Assembly (NCBI GenBank): GCA_905331475.1
Contig: CAJNYU010002424.1
Coordinates: 186,001 to 250,000 of the forward strand
DNA length: 64,000 nt
DNA from: Rotaria socialis
Lineage: Eukaryota > Rotifera > Eurotatoria > Philodinida > Philodinidae
Direction of reading: 5' to 3'
Under the pieces are notes generated by a model. That model searched no databases, was not told where the DNA came from, and was given only the letters and a program-made list of their open reading frames with translations. The stretch's first letter is position 1. The number at the start of each line of letters is the position of its first letter. Shown here one piece after another: positions 1-12,878 of this stretch. A program made the translations under genes and the position numbers.

Positions 1-474
1 AATCATCATATGCTACATGTTGTATAGGCGATAATTAATTTATTGTTTACTTGACATATTTGCTTTTTCCCTCACTGTAAAAAAAAGCCCTTCTTCGTGT
101 GGTTTGGCGGTCGATGTCTGACTACGTGGCGAGTAACCAGCTTGATTTACACTGATACCTATTTTAACCAATACCTGATAATGGTAGAAAAATATCGAAA
201 TATTGTGGTAAAAAAGAAAAAAAGGGGGAAAGAGAGAGAAAAGAGACAAGAGATACATAATAAATCGCATGCATCATTAAGCATCGACGTCATCAAGGTA
301 GCTGGGTGAGAAGGTGAAAAAAGGGTAATATAGAGAGAAAGCGTGAGATACTGGTAGAGAGAAGGAGAGAGAGAGATAGAAAGAGAAAGACAATCATTGC
401 TACTATATAAATGCTGGTCTATCCATAATGCTTTACTAACCAACCATTTCTCTCTTTCTACAACACACACAATC
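1..474. other. Upstream region of the EF-hand gene
   Basis: No coding signal is visible. Bases 338-393 are a purine-rich (GA) tract just upstream of a TATA box. Short ORFs on both strands look like chance. Confidence 0.6.
404..410 (+). promoter_or_regulatory. TATA box of the EF-hand gene
   Basis: TATATAA lies 65 bases before the ATG at 475. This argues for 475 as the start codon, because the in-frame upstream ATG at 397 lies before the TATA box and so probably upstream of the transcript start. A TATA-driven gene with simple Gly/Ser-rich coding would suit strong expression, but that is inference. Confidence 0.6.
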
Positions 475-2437
475 ATGACCAACTACGAATATTCATCGTA
501 CGCTTCATCATCGTCAGGAAACAATCTTGCTGGGGGTAGTGGTGGAGCTGATGCTGCTTTCGCACAAGCTGATGCCAACAAAGATGGTAGCCTTGACCGT
601 AGTGAATTCGCAAGCTACTTTAACAGCGCAGGTGGTGGCGGTGGTGGACAATTCGGTGCTTCACAATTTGGCGGTGGCGTAGGAGGAGCTAGTGGTAGTT
701 ACGAATCATCATCATTCAGCTCATCATCAGGAGGTGCTGGCTTCGGCCTTGAAGCTGTTGGTGGTGGTGGTGGTGCTTCATCTTTTGAATCTTCATCATT
801 CTCATCAGGTGGTGGTCTTGATGCTGGATTTGCCAGCGGTGGCGGTGCCGGTGGTGGTAACTTTCAATCATCATCATTTGAATCAGCAGCAGTTGGTGGT
901 GGTAACTTTGAATCTTCATCGGTCAGCCAAGCTGCTAGTTATACAGCTGAGACCAATGCTGCCTGGTCTAAATATGGTGCTGAAGTACGTGGTGCTGGTC
1001 TCTATGTAGATACAAACCCACAAATCATTCGACGACAAGCACCAGGTGGTGTTCAAACTTATACACAAAACATCAAAGTTCGATTCCTTCAACCACCACC
1101 AATACCACCACCAGGCGTAAGATAGAACTATTATATTTTTATCCACTAATAATTATCTGATTTTTTTTCTAGCCACTCATCATCAAAGAAGTGCGTCCAC
1201 CTCAGCCACCCCCACCACCACCACTTCGCATCAAACAACAAGCTCCAGCTCTTCCAGCACCTCCCCCACTTGTTCTCCGTGAAAAACCACCTCAGCCACC
1301 AGCTCAAGTTGCTGCCCAAACAGTCATTCGCAAACTTGCTGCTTTACCAGTACCCCCACGATCAGTCATCATCGAACGTCTTCCAGCTGCTCCAGCCCGA
1401 CCACGTTAGTGAATTTCTTTTCTTTCCGTTTTTATTCCACTGTTTTCATGATTCCAACTAGCTATATTTTACATTTTACAGGTGATATCATCATTGAACG
1501 TTGGGTTCCTTATGGCGCTGCCTCCAAACGAAAAACCATCGTTCAAAAAGCTGAAGCTGGCAAAGGCTATGCAGCACCACGTAATGTTATCATTCAATAC
1601 GAACCAGTTCAAGTTCGTGTTGTCCGACAATTCCAACGTTTGGGTGTTGTTCAAGAAAACCCACAAGCTTACGTTCAACGTTATGGCGTTCAACTACTCG
1701 ATGCTCAGACTCTTCTTCAACAAGCTCGCTCTGCTGGTGTCGTTGAAGATATCGTAAGTATTCAAATGCCTTTACTTTTCTCTCTTTATTTCTATCGATA
1801 TGCATCGAAATGTCTATTTTCTCTTATATGTTTAGTCTGCCCCTGCTGGTGCTGCAGCTAGTGCCAGTAGTGCAGGATCATTCAGCGCAGAATCAAGCTT
1901 CAGTGCCGGTGGTGCTGGTGGTGCTGGTGGAGCTGAATTCGCTTCTGCAGCTGGTGGAGAATTCGGTGGTGCATCATCATCATTCTCATCTAGCAGCTTC
2001 GAAAGCAGCCAAGCCGGTGGAGCTGGTAAGAGTGCATTATTTCATTTTTCTTTCTATGATTTATCTATTGCGTTTGTATATATATGTATATTACAGGTGG
2101 TTTCGCTAGCGGTTCTGGATTAGAAGCTGGTTTTGGTGGAGCTGCCGGTGCCGGTGGTGGCTTTGGTTCATCAAGCTATGAATCATCATCATTTTCGTCA
2201 GGCGCAGGTGGTGCTGAAGGATTCAGCGCTGGTGGTGCTGAAGGATTCGGCGCTGGTGGTGCTAGTGGATTCGGCGCTGGTGGTGCTAGTGGATTCAGTG
2301 CCGGTGGATTTAGTGCTGGCGGTGGTAGCGGTTCTGGTTTCGATGTTGCTTCTGCAGTTTTTAACACTGTTGACACAAACAAAGATGGCCGTCTTGATGC
2401 TGGAGAATTCCAAAAATTCGTCCAAGGTGGTTTATAA
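475..2437 (+). CDS. Gly/Ser-rich protein with N- and C-terminal EF-hand loops
   Basis: Five exons are read as 475-1116, 1173-1404, 1482-1753, 1836-2025 and 2097-2437. All junctions are GT-AG and phases agree, giving 558 residues. An EF-hand loop near residue 40 (DANKDGSLDRSE) and another near the C terminus (DTNKDGRLDAGE) have the acidic residues expected for calcium binding. Between them are long Gly/Ser/Ala tracts with repeated ESSSF-like units, a Pro-rich stretch (exon 2) and a conserved-looking block in exon 3 (IIIERWVPYG, then VRVVRQFQRLGV and LLDAQTLLQQARSAG). No signal peptide or membrane helix is seen. I do not recognise a named family; a calcium-responsive structural or cytoskeletal protein is a guess. 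The start at 475 is chosen because it lies downstream of the TATA box. Confidence 0.85.
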
Positions 2438-3881
2438 TAGACTCAATCTTTCAACCTCCACACATTCCTCTTATTTAATATTTTAGTTTAAGGATGTTTC
2501 ATTTATAACTGATTGCTTTTTTACTATTGTATCAGTGTTTCGTTTCGCTTCCGATGTACTCCCGGTTTTTTTTATACCAACAAAGAGAGCAATTAAAATA
2601 AAATAGCATATATTGATTAAATATCTTTCTTTTATTGTGTTCACACAAAATCTTTGTGGTAACTGCATTTAAATCGTCTAATATTTTCATAATATAATTT
2701 TGCTCAAAGATAGACAGACTATTAACATGTTGAACATCATATTTATTATAAATATGAAACATATTCATCATATAAGAGAGAAAAATAAAAGTTTAGCTAA
2801 ACTGGAACTCTATCAATCATTATACTGTATTTGAAATTTGCTTTTGAAAGAGCATCGCAGAATGTATTCTATCACAACAGATATTTTATATATTTGTTTG
2901 AACTTTTATTATTTCAGTATAGAAAAACGATGATAAGTTTAATATCTTGAATGACTCGAAAATATTATGCTTCAAGTACGTGAGCGGTCTATTATATGAT
3001 AATAATAATAATAATGATAGAACTCAATATGTAAAAGGGGCTCTATAGTATCCCGTAAATAGATATGCTTTTTGAAACATACAAATAAGCAATAGACCAC
3101 AACAAAATTCCTAAGAAAAAAAATGCGAGATATGTGATGAAAACATGATAAACAGAGAACAAAACGTAAATTATTTCGTGTTTCTTTTTCTGGCAAAATC
3201 ATATTTTTCAAGTAGATTATACAATGAATTATTGTAAAATTTTGACAAGACATGAGTGCAAACTATGATACAAAAATCAAATGGGAATAATGAAAAATCA
3301 TTTATCAGATTATCCGTCGATGCACATGTATAATATATCTCCGCTTTGATGATTCGAACTTGGATTGACTGCTTTTTTTCTGTAAGCAAGCGTTGTCATT
3401 ACTATGCGTACGTATTCATTTAGATGCATAACATTCAATGTATACTCAAGGTCACTTATTATTTTTAATGATACATAATTTTGCTTTTAATATCCAACCA
3501 CCTTGAAAATGCATGGACATACACAAAAAAAGAAAGCATGAAATAATGATAATAATCAAATTTTTACGCAGACATTTTATGATGAATATATTCTTGAAAT
3601 GTAATAATACATACACATGTGTCAGGAAACATAGGTGAAAGATAAAAAAACAAGATAGGTCACCAATAAAGTTTATTTTTTTATACACGTAACGAACACT
3701 TAAAAGGTATGCTGACTGTAAAGGTAACTGTCTAGCGGCAAAAAAATCAAACGACACATATCATTAAATTACATGTATGCATATTTCTGTTCGATAAATA
3801 TATGATACCAGCCCAATCATACTGTCAACTTGTCTTAGAAATATGTTAATCTTGAATAAAATGTTTTTTTCTTTATTCATA
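2438..3881. other. Noncoding region between convergent genes
   Basis: AT-rich spacer between the 3' ends of the EF-hand gene and the FAM81-like gene. It holds the plus-strand poly(A) signal at 2597-2602 and a short (AAT)n run near 2998-3015. No convincing coding frame is seen on either strand. Confidence 0.6.
2597..2602 (+). terminator. Poly(A) signal AATAAA, EF-hand gene
   Basis: A canonical AATAAA lies 160 bases after the stop codon of the EF-hand gene, on the same strand. Confidence 0.5.
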
Positions 3882-5394
3882 TTAAATAAGCACCAGAGAA
3901 CTACGAAGTTTTTCTACTTCTTTATCAAATTTTTCTTCTGTAACTTTAATTCGTCCATCTGTTACACGTTGTAATGTTTTAACTGAGCCTTCAAGTGATT
4001 CAAAACAAGTTCGCATTTCATTTTTAACTTTTTCTAAACTAGCTACTGTGCGTTGATATTTATCATCGAAACGTTTATAAACAGCTTGCTCTATGGACTG
4101 AAAAATGAAGAAAACAAAAAGAATATTACTTTTTATCAAATAGATTTACTTCATTATTTCGATTTAAACTTGATGTAGCTCGTTTATAATGATCTTCTAA
4201 AGAAGCACTTTTCTGTTCAAAATGTTGTATAGCATCTTCAATACGTTTTTCAAAACGTTCCTAGACATTTATGCATAAATATAATATAGATATATAGATT
4301 TTCTCTTTTGTTTAACAATATATTTTACATATTTTTCTACAGATCGTTTGATTTCATCAAGTTTTTGATTGAGTTTTTGATCAGATCGTTCCCTATCATT
4401 TTCGTCTTGACTTTTTAATTGAAATATTTGACTACGAAGTTCATCAACAAATGCACGTGATCGTGAATCAGTTGTTGATAAAGCTCGTGCTGTATCAGAT
4501 TCAAATGTACGTAAAATAACTTGCTGTTCATTAAATAATCGATCAATACGTTGACTTAATGCTGAAATCTAAAGACAAAAAAAAGAATTTAGACTTTGGA
4601 ATGGAAAGTGCACATAAATCATTCCATGGTCTATGTCAACTATTCAAGCATATCATTTCGAAACAATGATTATCACGACTACCTATCTATGTTTACTTTT
4701 CTTTTGAATAATATATACTTAAGCATATTTTTATCCTTATCTCATAACCCTACAAGGAGAATACATGAAGATATTTGTCCCTTTTCTATAAAATCAAACG
4801 TTGTATTCATTTTGTAATTAGAAAAATTTTCTATCATACCAATATTATATGAAATATTTCTACTGGCGATTCATATCTCAATAGTTATCTTTTAGAGCTA
4901 TATTTAACACTTGAGATATTAGTCTGTAATACACATATGAAAAAAATCAATTGGCTTTATACCGAATAAGCTAAACAGAATACTGATGATGCATTTTACT
5001 AAGAAATCGATTCGTTTGAATTGATAAAAGTTTAGATTTTCTGTTCGCGTAAATCACATCAATATTATCCAATGAAATAAAATATTACTTCTAATTTTAA
5101 TTCTTGGTTACGTTGAGCATTTGATCGATTTAATTCTTGTTGATTGTTAATTGCTTCTCGAAGTCCATTCGATAATTGTTCAATGTCAGATCTGATTTTT
5201 TGAGAAATAGCATCTGTTCTAGAGAATTTACTTTGTAGATCTATATTCATTTGGCGAAGTTGATCATCTTGCACTTTTTGGTTAGCATCTAATTTAACTA
5301 ACGCTGTTTCACGTAATGATATTTGATTAGCAATAGATTCTATATCATTGTTTAGTTTTTTACATATAGCTGATAGTACGTGCACTTGATCCAT
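3882..5394 (-). CDS. FAM81-like coiled-coil protein
   Basis: Four exons on the minus strand, 5089-5394, 4329-4568, 4150-4260 and 3882-4097, all join in phase 0 and give 290 residues. The protein is almost entirely heptad-like coiled coil with no membrane segment. Order and spacing follow FAM81A/B as I remember it: KLNNDIESIANQISLRE near residue 13 matches the conserved QLNRDIE segment, and the last exon (SLEGSVKTLQ) matches the conserved C-terminal region. Human FAM81A is about 364 residues, so roughly 75 N-terminal residues are absent or lie in an unrecognised upstream exon; there is no good acceptor directly before the ATG at 5394. The 520-base intron 1 shows no coding signal. A possible minus-strand poly(A) signal is at 3872-3877. 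Function in this animal is unknown. Confidence 0.75.
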
Positions 5395-6236
5395 TGGGTT
5401 TTTTTTAGTTTTTTTTTATTATAAATCAGATAGGATCTACCAATAAAACAATCTATCGATTGCTGATCGAATTCTTTTATGTAAATCAAGTTACTATGCA
5501 ACAACCTTATAGAATTAGTATTAAAATTCCCATTTACCGAAGATGGCGCTGAAATATGTTTGAACGATGCATAACTGTTTCCTTTACTGTTTAAAAATTC
5601 GAAAGGCTATCTTAAAAATACGTTCACATACATGTTCAAAAAGAGAGAGAAAGAGAGATAGGGAAAATAAATGACAATAGAGAACTTTAAAAAGCATTAA
5701 CCGACACAATAGAAGTTCACAACAGAAAAAAAGAATAAGAAGAAAATAACTAAAGGTTTTTATTTTGTTTTGCTTTTTATTTTTTGTGTTTTTGAATATG
5801 TCATCTGTATTGCTAAGATATTCATAGATGATATGAAAGCTCTTGTCTAAATGGCACATTATCGATATTCACGAACGATGAGAATAATACTCCGAAAAGG
5901 AAGGAAGACTAAAGTGACAGTCAATTAAAGTAAAATCCCTGTTCACGCAAACATTGACATACATCACTCAAGGCACATCGACGATGACCGGTAGCAGGCA
6001 AACAAAACAAGAGAAAAAAAAATTGAACATTCAAATTATCAAAAGAATTGCTCGAAACAAAAAAATATATGAACCGTTTTCGGATATTCATTCTATTTTA
6101 ATTTTTGTTTTACGTATCGATACGGAACGTTCACAAGCAAAATGTATACGTGAAGGAACACATAAAGAAAAGAGAAGGAGAGAAAATTTTCATGATTGGG
6201 AATTATTGCTATTGAGATATCTGAGACCCGCTCACA
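5395..6236. other. Spacer between FAM81-like and rabphilin genes
   Basis: This holds the 3' flank of the rabphilin gene and the 5' flank of the FAM81-like gene. It is AT-rich with no protein-coding signal of its own. A plus-strand ORF running from 5954 into 6304 is partly the antisense of the last rabphilin exon. Confidence 0.55.
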
Positions 6237-9200
6237 TTACGATGAATTATACTGGTCTGGCTTCAATTTATGCCACATTTCAATCCATTTCTCTGGTGAT
6301 TTAACCATTAGTAGCCAATGCCTTAATTCATCACCTGATGACGATTGGCCTAATTCAAAGCCACCTGAAATGAAAAATAACTAGCCATATAATTCAAGAA
6401 AACAAAATATAGCTAATATGATATTTCTTATAAGAGAACAACAAAACTTGCCTAGGAAGGAAATAATCACTGTCAATCATTGACCTTAAAAACGGAAATA
6501 GGTTTATCAATCAGGAGTCTCGTTGCTTCAGAGGTCAGCATAGCATTAATGCAAAAAAAAAGTTTTATCTTTTCCCGCTTTTTGTTTTGTTAGTAATAAT
6601 AATACCTATTTGTTAATGCAATCCTCAAAAAAGAAACTGTAAAGTCTTTTTGATAGTTTTTGTTTTCAAATATATAATCAATGGGTTTTCTTTTTCTTTT
6701 TTTCATGAAAAGAAAAGACAATAACGCTTAATTCTTTTTGTGTTGTGCGTGCGTATGAAATTTGATTATTTTTCTATTAATGCACTGACTAATGTCAATC
6801 ACTGAGACTTTCTTTTCCTTTAATTTTATCTGAAAACTAAAATAATCCGTTAAAATATTTACCAATATAGTCATCTTTCTTTCCCATGTCTTTATCATAA
6901 ACTGCTATTTGCAGAGTTTTACTAATTAATTCTTGTAATTGTATATGCGGAAAAACAAATTCTTCATTGAAATCGGGTTGTAATGTATGTTTTTTCACTG
7001 TTGTTTTGAAGCTCCATTTTGAATTTGTATCAGTTGAAGGATATAATAATAATTTACAATATGGATCTGATGTTTGACCAAAATCCATTGGTAACAATTG
7101 TATACCACGAAGAATTCGTACATGAAAATTAGATGTCATTTTCGAATATAAAAGGCTGATAAGAATTTTTCCACGTTCATTCTTATCCTCATCCAAAGGT
7201 AACTAGAAGAACAAAAAAATAAGACCATATTATAATATTGTAGTAAAAGAAAAACAACAAATTCATAAAGTCTCAATGAAAGAAGACATGCGCAAGTGTA
7301 TGAAAAACAAATTCATAATAGCAATGTGATATAGAGCAAATATAGAAAGCAATAATATATTATTGAATTACCTCAACATCCTAAGGAAAGTAAAAATAAA
7401 AACGTTAAGTACATTATTATAAGACAATAGAAAAAAAAAAGAGAAAAGCCTTTTTTTTCACTATGTTGCCTTCACTTACTTCAGTTTTATTTTGTAAATA
7501 AACAGAAAAAATTTCTTTAAGCTCAGGTTTAACTTTTGATAACTTTAAGCGATATTCACCAAGAAGATCTGCACCAACTGAATCTTCATCAAGAACAGTA
7601 AATCTTAAATAGACAAAGAGAAATAATTTCGAAAAAGATAATAATGTTATGGAATTTAATTTAATCTACTTAAGCCATTTAGTTTTTATATCCTCGGATG
7701 ATATTCCGTGATAAACAAGAGTTTCATCAAAATCTGGGTTTAATGTTCGACGAATAGTATGACTACGTAATTTCGTTGCCTATAATAAAATAAAATGTTT
7801 TAATTTTGATGGTTAGTTATTATGTTTATTTACTTTTGCTACGCCGGGTACAATGTGTAATTTAACATAAGGATCTGAAAGTCCATTTAAATCAGCTGCA
7901 CGTAAACTTCGAGCACGTATTAATGTTACTGTTAAAATATTTAATGCTTCTCTCCAAACAATATCAAAATCAAGTATACCCAATCCTGTAGAAGAATTTT
8001 TCGTTTTTTTTTAAAGTTATTTTCATAGGAAACCAAAAAAAAACGAACCACAATCTTCTGTTGATGATGATGCATTTAGAGGCAATGATGTTAACGGACG
8101 CGTATTAGTTGTTGGTGATGATGTTGCATTAGATATCAGTGATGGAATAGGTGATGGCGATGAAGAAGATGATGATGCTATTGGTGGTTGTGATGATGAA
8201 CGTATTTGAGATTTTGGAATATATTCATCAATAGAAAAATCTAAAATAAAATTACAGATTTATCTAGTTCTATGTTATTATAAAGAATCATTACCTTTTA
8301 GGCTTGGTTCATCAGTTTTAAAAGAATCAATACTTTCATCGCGATCTTTTTCAATCATAGAATGTGTATTATCATAATTTTGTGGATATGAATTTGCAGT
8401 TGTATAATGATCATTTGGTGGTGCTGAAATATAATTAATAAATCTTTGTTTTTTGTTTCTTTGAAAAATCCTAACCTATACTAGGCGAAGGTCGTCGATT
8501 AAATTGACTATTGTTACTTTGTCGTTCCTCAGAACTTGAATAGTCATCATCGATGGATATACTATCACTTTTGGTAGTGACTGATGATATAGCTGATGAG
8601 GACGGTTTGACATTCGAAGGTAAAGTTGAACGCGTTGGTAAGGCACGAAAAAACCAAGCACCTGATTTTTTCCATAACTAAATCAAGGAAAAAAACGATA
8701 TTATAACTTTAATTTTCATAAATAGAAAAGGTCTGAGATAGTACTTCACGGTTTTCACTGCATATTTTACACAATGATATAACTTGTTGATTATATATAG
8801 TTTCTATAGAACATTTGTTGCATACAGACTAGAAAAAATAAATATAAGAAACAATAGTCAAAGTGGAAAAAAAATGATATTTATGTGAAAAGTTTCAGTT
8901 ACTTTATGACAGTCGACGCAACAAACAGATGATGCACCTAACATACCAAATCCATCAGCACACAGAACACACTTAGATGAACCATTTCCCGTAGCATGTT
9001 TTTTCATATTATCAAGACGGTCGATAAGTTTACTAGAAAAAAATTTCAATAAACATTAGAATGAAAAAGGAAATTCTTTTATTTTGTTTTTTTTCTTCAT
9101 CATACCCAACTCGTTCCTGTTCAATAAGTTCGATGCGTTGAGCGCGTTCAAGGACTTTTTTAATTCTTTCCAACTCTTCATCACGTAATGATTGATTACC

Positions 9201-9470
9201 ATTCGTTGCAGCAGTCGTTACAGCATTTGTTGCAGCAGCAGCAGCACTACCAAAGCGATTTGATGGTGCTGCACTAGCACTTCGTGCTGGTGTACGGCCT
9301 GTATGAAATGACCATCCGGAATTAAGTCTAAAACAAACACAATAATAATAATAATAATAAATAGATTAGTTGTTTTTTTAGGTATTTTATTTTTTCGTAT
9401 TTTACTTTGCTCGAAGCTGTAATTGACGATCATTTGGGCATACAAACGATCCATTGCCAGCGTCCTTCAT
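6237..9470 (-). CDS. RPH3A: Rabphilin-3A-like Rab effector (zinc finger plus two C2 domains)
   Basis: Thirteen exons on the minus strand, all phase-compatible, give 628 residues: 9406-9470, 9106-9327, 8903-9032, 8745-8828, 8476-8677, 8295-8423, 8049-8240, 7834-7985, 7670-7779, 7480-7603, 7372-7380, 6863-7202 and 6237-6364. The N-terminal Rab-binding region has the helix ERVGKLIDRLDNM, a FYVE-type zinc finger at about residues 114-165 (CVLC, CCVDC, CNKC and CKIC cysteine pairs), then the SGAWFF motif used by this family for Rab3/Rab27 contact. A Ser/Pro-rich linker follows. C2A (about 342-470) and C2B (about 485-600) keep the calcium-binding aspartates (NGLSDPY and DED; TSDPY and DKD). The tail (ELRHWLLM, IEMWHKL) matches rabphilin. 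Known family role: calcium-regulated docking of secretory vesicles. Length is near the roughly 690 of mammals. Confidence 0.95.
7372..7380 (-). other. RPH3A: 9-base microexon of rabphilin (Asp-Val-Glu)
   Basis: On the minus strand this 9-base exon is preceded by the acceptor TTCCTTAG and followed by the donor GTAATT. It sits between two phase-0 exons, so inclusion or skipping keeps the frame. It encodes DVE in the acidic linker between the C2 domains, where vertebrate rabphilin is also acidic. Confidence 0.7.
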
Positions 9471-10513
9471 TTAGAAACTTTTTTCAATCATCTATCCATA
9501 AATATGCAGCTGATTTTTTATATAGAAGTATTAACATCGTAGGTATCTTAAATGAGAATGACAGAAAATATTAAAGACTAACAAAATGGTTAGCAGGAAA
9601 AAAATAACTGTGCGGCGCTACTATCTGTTTTAAAAGAACGTTGATATAAGTGACAAATGACTGGTATGTGTGAAAGAGGAAAAAATATAATATATAATAA
9701 AGAGAATCCGACTGTTTGTCGCGTTGAATAGAAAGAAAAGAAAAATGAGATTGAGACCTTATTAACAATAAACGCATCTATATTCGACTTATCAAGATAC
9801 TAGTTCTGTCAATTTATAGAATTAAAACATATTTCAATGCGAAAGTCAATAGATTCTGCAGCTGCTGACATATTGATGATCAATAATTTTTTATTTTTGA
9901 GAAAAAATCGTGTATATTTTAGATATTTTTTTCGTTTTTAATTATATCAGCAAGCAACATTTGTTAAACTACACGCACATATTTTCTCATTACTTCATAT
10001 TATCCGATGGCATATCAAATTTGCATGTTACATAGAATCATGCGTTTTAGCTAGATAGAGAATTATGACCATTTTTCTGCTTCCATGCATGATTACTGCA
10101 TTTATTATAGGACTTAAAAAGAAGCTATTCATCAATTGATGCCGGCCTTTTTTTACCAATCATCAGAGCTTACGAATTTTTATGACTTAGACGAATAAAA
10201 AGATAAAAAAGAAGACAACTAATATCCAGGGTTAACTTCAAAGATTGATTAGTAGCAAAGTCAACTATTTGTAAGTGTCTGTACTCGATCCTCGAGATAA
10301 ATCCACAATTGCTGTCTTTCATTCTTTCTTTTTTTTCTGTTCATCATTGCAATAATGCAATAAGACCACTTGAGATTCACAATGTTGACTACTACTATTA
10401 GTGCTGCTGATAGAGGAAGATACAATTCCCCCATTGCATGTCTCAAATTAGAGACGTAATCAAACAAGCAACAAAACCTTCTTCCAACTATGGCAGCAAT
10501 AGCTGACGACGGA

Positions 10514-10523
10514 AACACGCACG

Positions 10524-10554
<31 letters not shown>

Positions 10555-10587
10555 GTATATATATATATATATATTTATTTATTTATT
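10514..10587. repeat. Compound microsatellite (AC)n-(TA)n-(TTTA)n
   Basis: An ACGC/AC dinucleotide run to about 10553 is followed directly by about ten TA units (10555-10574) and then TTTA units. Confidence 0.95.
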
Positions 10588-11495
10588 ATACCGGTCCAAG
10601 ATAACGGGAAGTGGATGACGGTACGTGGGACACTACAAGATGTTCAGGGCTCAATAGAAAAATACCAAGAATATTCGTTAAAAACCAATTTAAGCGTATA
10701 TCCTCATCTATAAGAAAATGTCAAAAAGAAAAAGAAAGTCTATCGAAGAAATGATGAAGAAATAGAAAAAAATAAGAAGAAGAAAATTTCTCATTTTACC
10801 TTCATCACATGGTGCATATGTAAAGTAGATCTATAAGAAAACAGTCATAGACCTATTTTTCTAAGAAGATCTAATTAAAAAATCATGACGAATGATGATA
10901 GAACGAACCCATCCATACGTCCGTTTTAATTCAAGTGACGGGTGAACCATTGCTATTTTCCTGCCGGCACGTGTTGAAATGTGCCTATTAGCCTGAGGGG
11001 TAAAAGTTACTGCTACTTCTTCTCGTTTATTTCAGTAGCTCCAACGATAGGGAAAACATCATCAACAATAACGCACGCAATAAGAATAGTAGTAGCAATA
11101 CTCATGAAAACAATCTTCAGGATAAAAGTTTTCTTGCATATCTAACGAGCTCGACTATGTCTCTGTGTTACTCTCACTCTCTCGGTTTCCAATAGACAAA
11201 GAAACTGCAAGCTAGAACAATAGAATGAAAGAATAGAACCTTGCTTCTCTCCTGTTCTGCATAGTTCCCTTTTTTCTTATTTCCCCTTAGTCCTGTAAGT
11301 ATGCGACAATTATAGAAAAATTGAATATATTCGATAGTGTTGATTGTATGCGATGATGAACGAGAAATATGTTTGCCGCTTGATATATACATTTTTGACA
11401 GCAAAAACATAGATTACTATGATTATCATCACGATTTTCGAAAGTTAATGATGACGATCATTGTTTTGATGTACTGTTTTCTACTCATATTTCAA

Positions 11496-11525
11496 TCACT
11501 CACTCTCACTCTCACTCTCACACTC
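11496..11525. repeat. TCACTC-type simple repeat
   Basis: Tandem CACTCT/TCACTC units in an otherwise noncoding stretch. Confidence 0.85.
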
Positions 11526-12193
11526 TATTTTTCCTTACTATAGGCATTCAATTGAAAATAGCGCTAACAAACACAACAATCTATTAATATTTAAAAAAAA
11601 AGAAGTGCATGGCAAAAGAGACTATGCTCGAAAGTGTCTTTGAGTTATCGTCTGTTTTTTTCTCTTTTACTTTGTCGCCTGTTTATTGCCATGATTACTA
11701 TCGAACGTGCATAACATGATGGCAATGAGCCATATTCGACAGCTAGGTTGTTTTATTGCTTTTCTACTTGCTGGCAAATATAAACCATGAAACTGTCAAC
11801 GTTCTCAGATAAGATTTACTCCAACGTAAATGTTCTTTGGTTCCAATACAATCTTGAGGATTATTAATCTCGTGAATAATGTTCTAGTGAAATTTTACGA
11901 ACTAGTCGAAAAGTAGAAGAAATTTTGGTTTCGTAAAGAAAGAAAAGTTGAAATAAGTAATTTAATTCTTTGTAGGAACATAATTATAATTTTGATTTTG
12001 ATACATTTTTGAAAAGCTCATACTAATGGTTAGATGATAAAATCAGGGAAAATATAAAGAAAACCATGTTTTCGGCATCTTCAATGGAATTTTTTTTCCA
12101 GACCCGACTAATTGTTCGGAAACATTTTTATCTTGACTGACATACACACATTCACTTTTCTTTCACTCACACACATGCACACATTCTCTCTTT

Positions 12194-12196
<3 letters not shown>

Positions 12197-12225
<29 letters not shown>
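12197..12225. repeat. (TA)n microsatellite
   Basis: About fourteen uninterrupted TA units. Confidence 0.95.
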
Positions 12226-12228
<3 letters not shown>

Positions 12229-12878
12229 CCTGTAAAGACACGAATATACCCACCAGAATTATGGATAGAGTACTTCATACAGGTCATGGTTTATTATCAT
12301 CGACTGATCTAATAAATTAGTCTAATTGAAAACAAGCACACTTACTTTAGACAAGTCTACCCTGGTGAACTTCATAGTAATGACAGTTTTCTTTTTTTAG
12401 AAATTTCAATACGAACAAGAAAAAGTTTTTGATCATTCTTTTCTCTTTTTTCTCTATTAAATTATGTCAAAGTCAATTGAGTCTATTCCGGTTCTAAAAT
12501 ATTCTCGTTTTTCTAAGTATTTTCTGCAAGTTAATTATCTTCTATTATTATTACTTGCTATAACATCAACTGAATGAGTGTTAACATTATCATTCTCATC
12601 GATAAAAATATGCTAATGATAGAAAATGAATAATACGATAAATAGCATTCATTGTTGTGTTTATCCTGCTTTAAAAGTTCGTTGATTAATCAGCGTCATG
12701 AAATTAGTAAATATCATGGGAAAGTTGATTTATTTATATCAAGAAAAAGAGAAAAGAATCGCAATGGCGTAAGCAATTATCTATTACGGACTTCTTTAAG
12801 ATTTAAAACATTATTTTTTCAGAAAAAAAGCTTTTAGCTTTTGTTTATTTTTTGAATTGAAACTAAGTCTATTGCTAG

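Larger units (their letters stand above)
9471..12878. other. Gene-poor intergenic region with microsatellites
   Basis: These 3.4 kb lie between the 5' end of rabphilin and the 3' end of hexosaminidase. They contain AC, TA and TCACTC microsatellites but no exon chain on either strand. The part next to 9470 should hold the rabphilin promoter; no TATA box stands out. A TTTATT at 12844-12849 gives a minus-strand AATAAA about 30 bases beyond the hexosaminidase stop. Confidence 0.6.

Noticed and set aside
397..474. N-terminal extension of the EF-hand protein from the ATG at 397
   Set aside because: It lies upstream of the TATA box at 404-410 and so is probably untranscribed.
3340..3365. tRNA-like GTTCGAATC motif on the minus strand
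   Set aside because: No acceptor or anticodon stem can be built around it; there are no tRNA, rRNA or CRISPR structures in the window that I can support.
5954..6384. Plus-strand ORFs of 116 and 62 residues
   Set aside because: They overlap antisense to the last rabphilin exon (6237-6364) and show no family signal.
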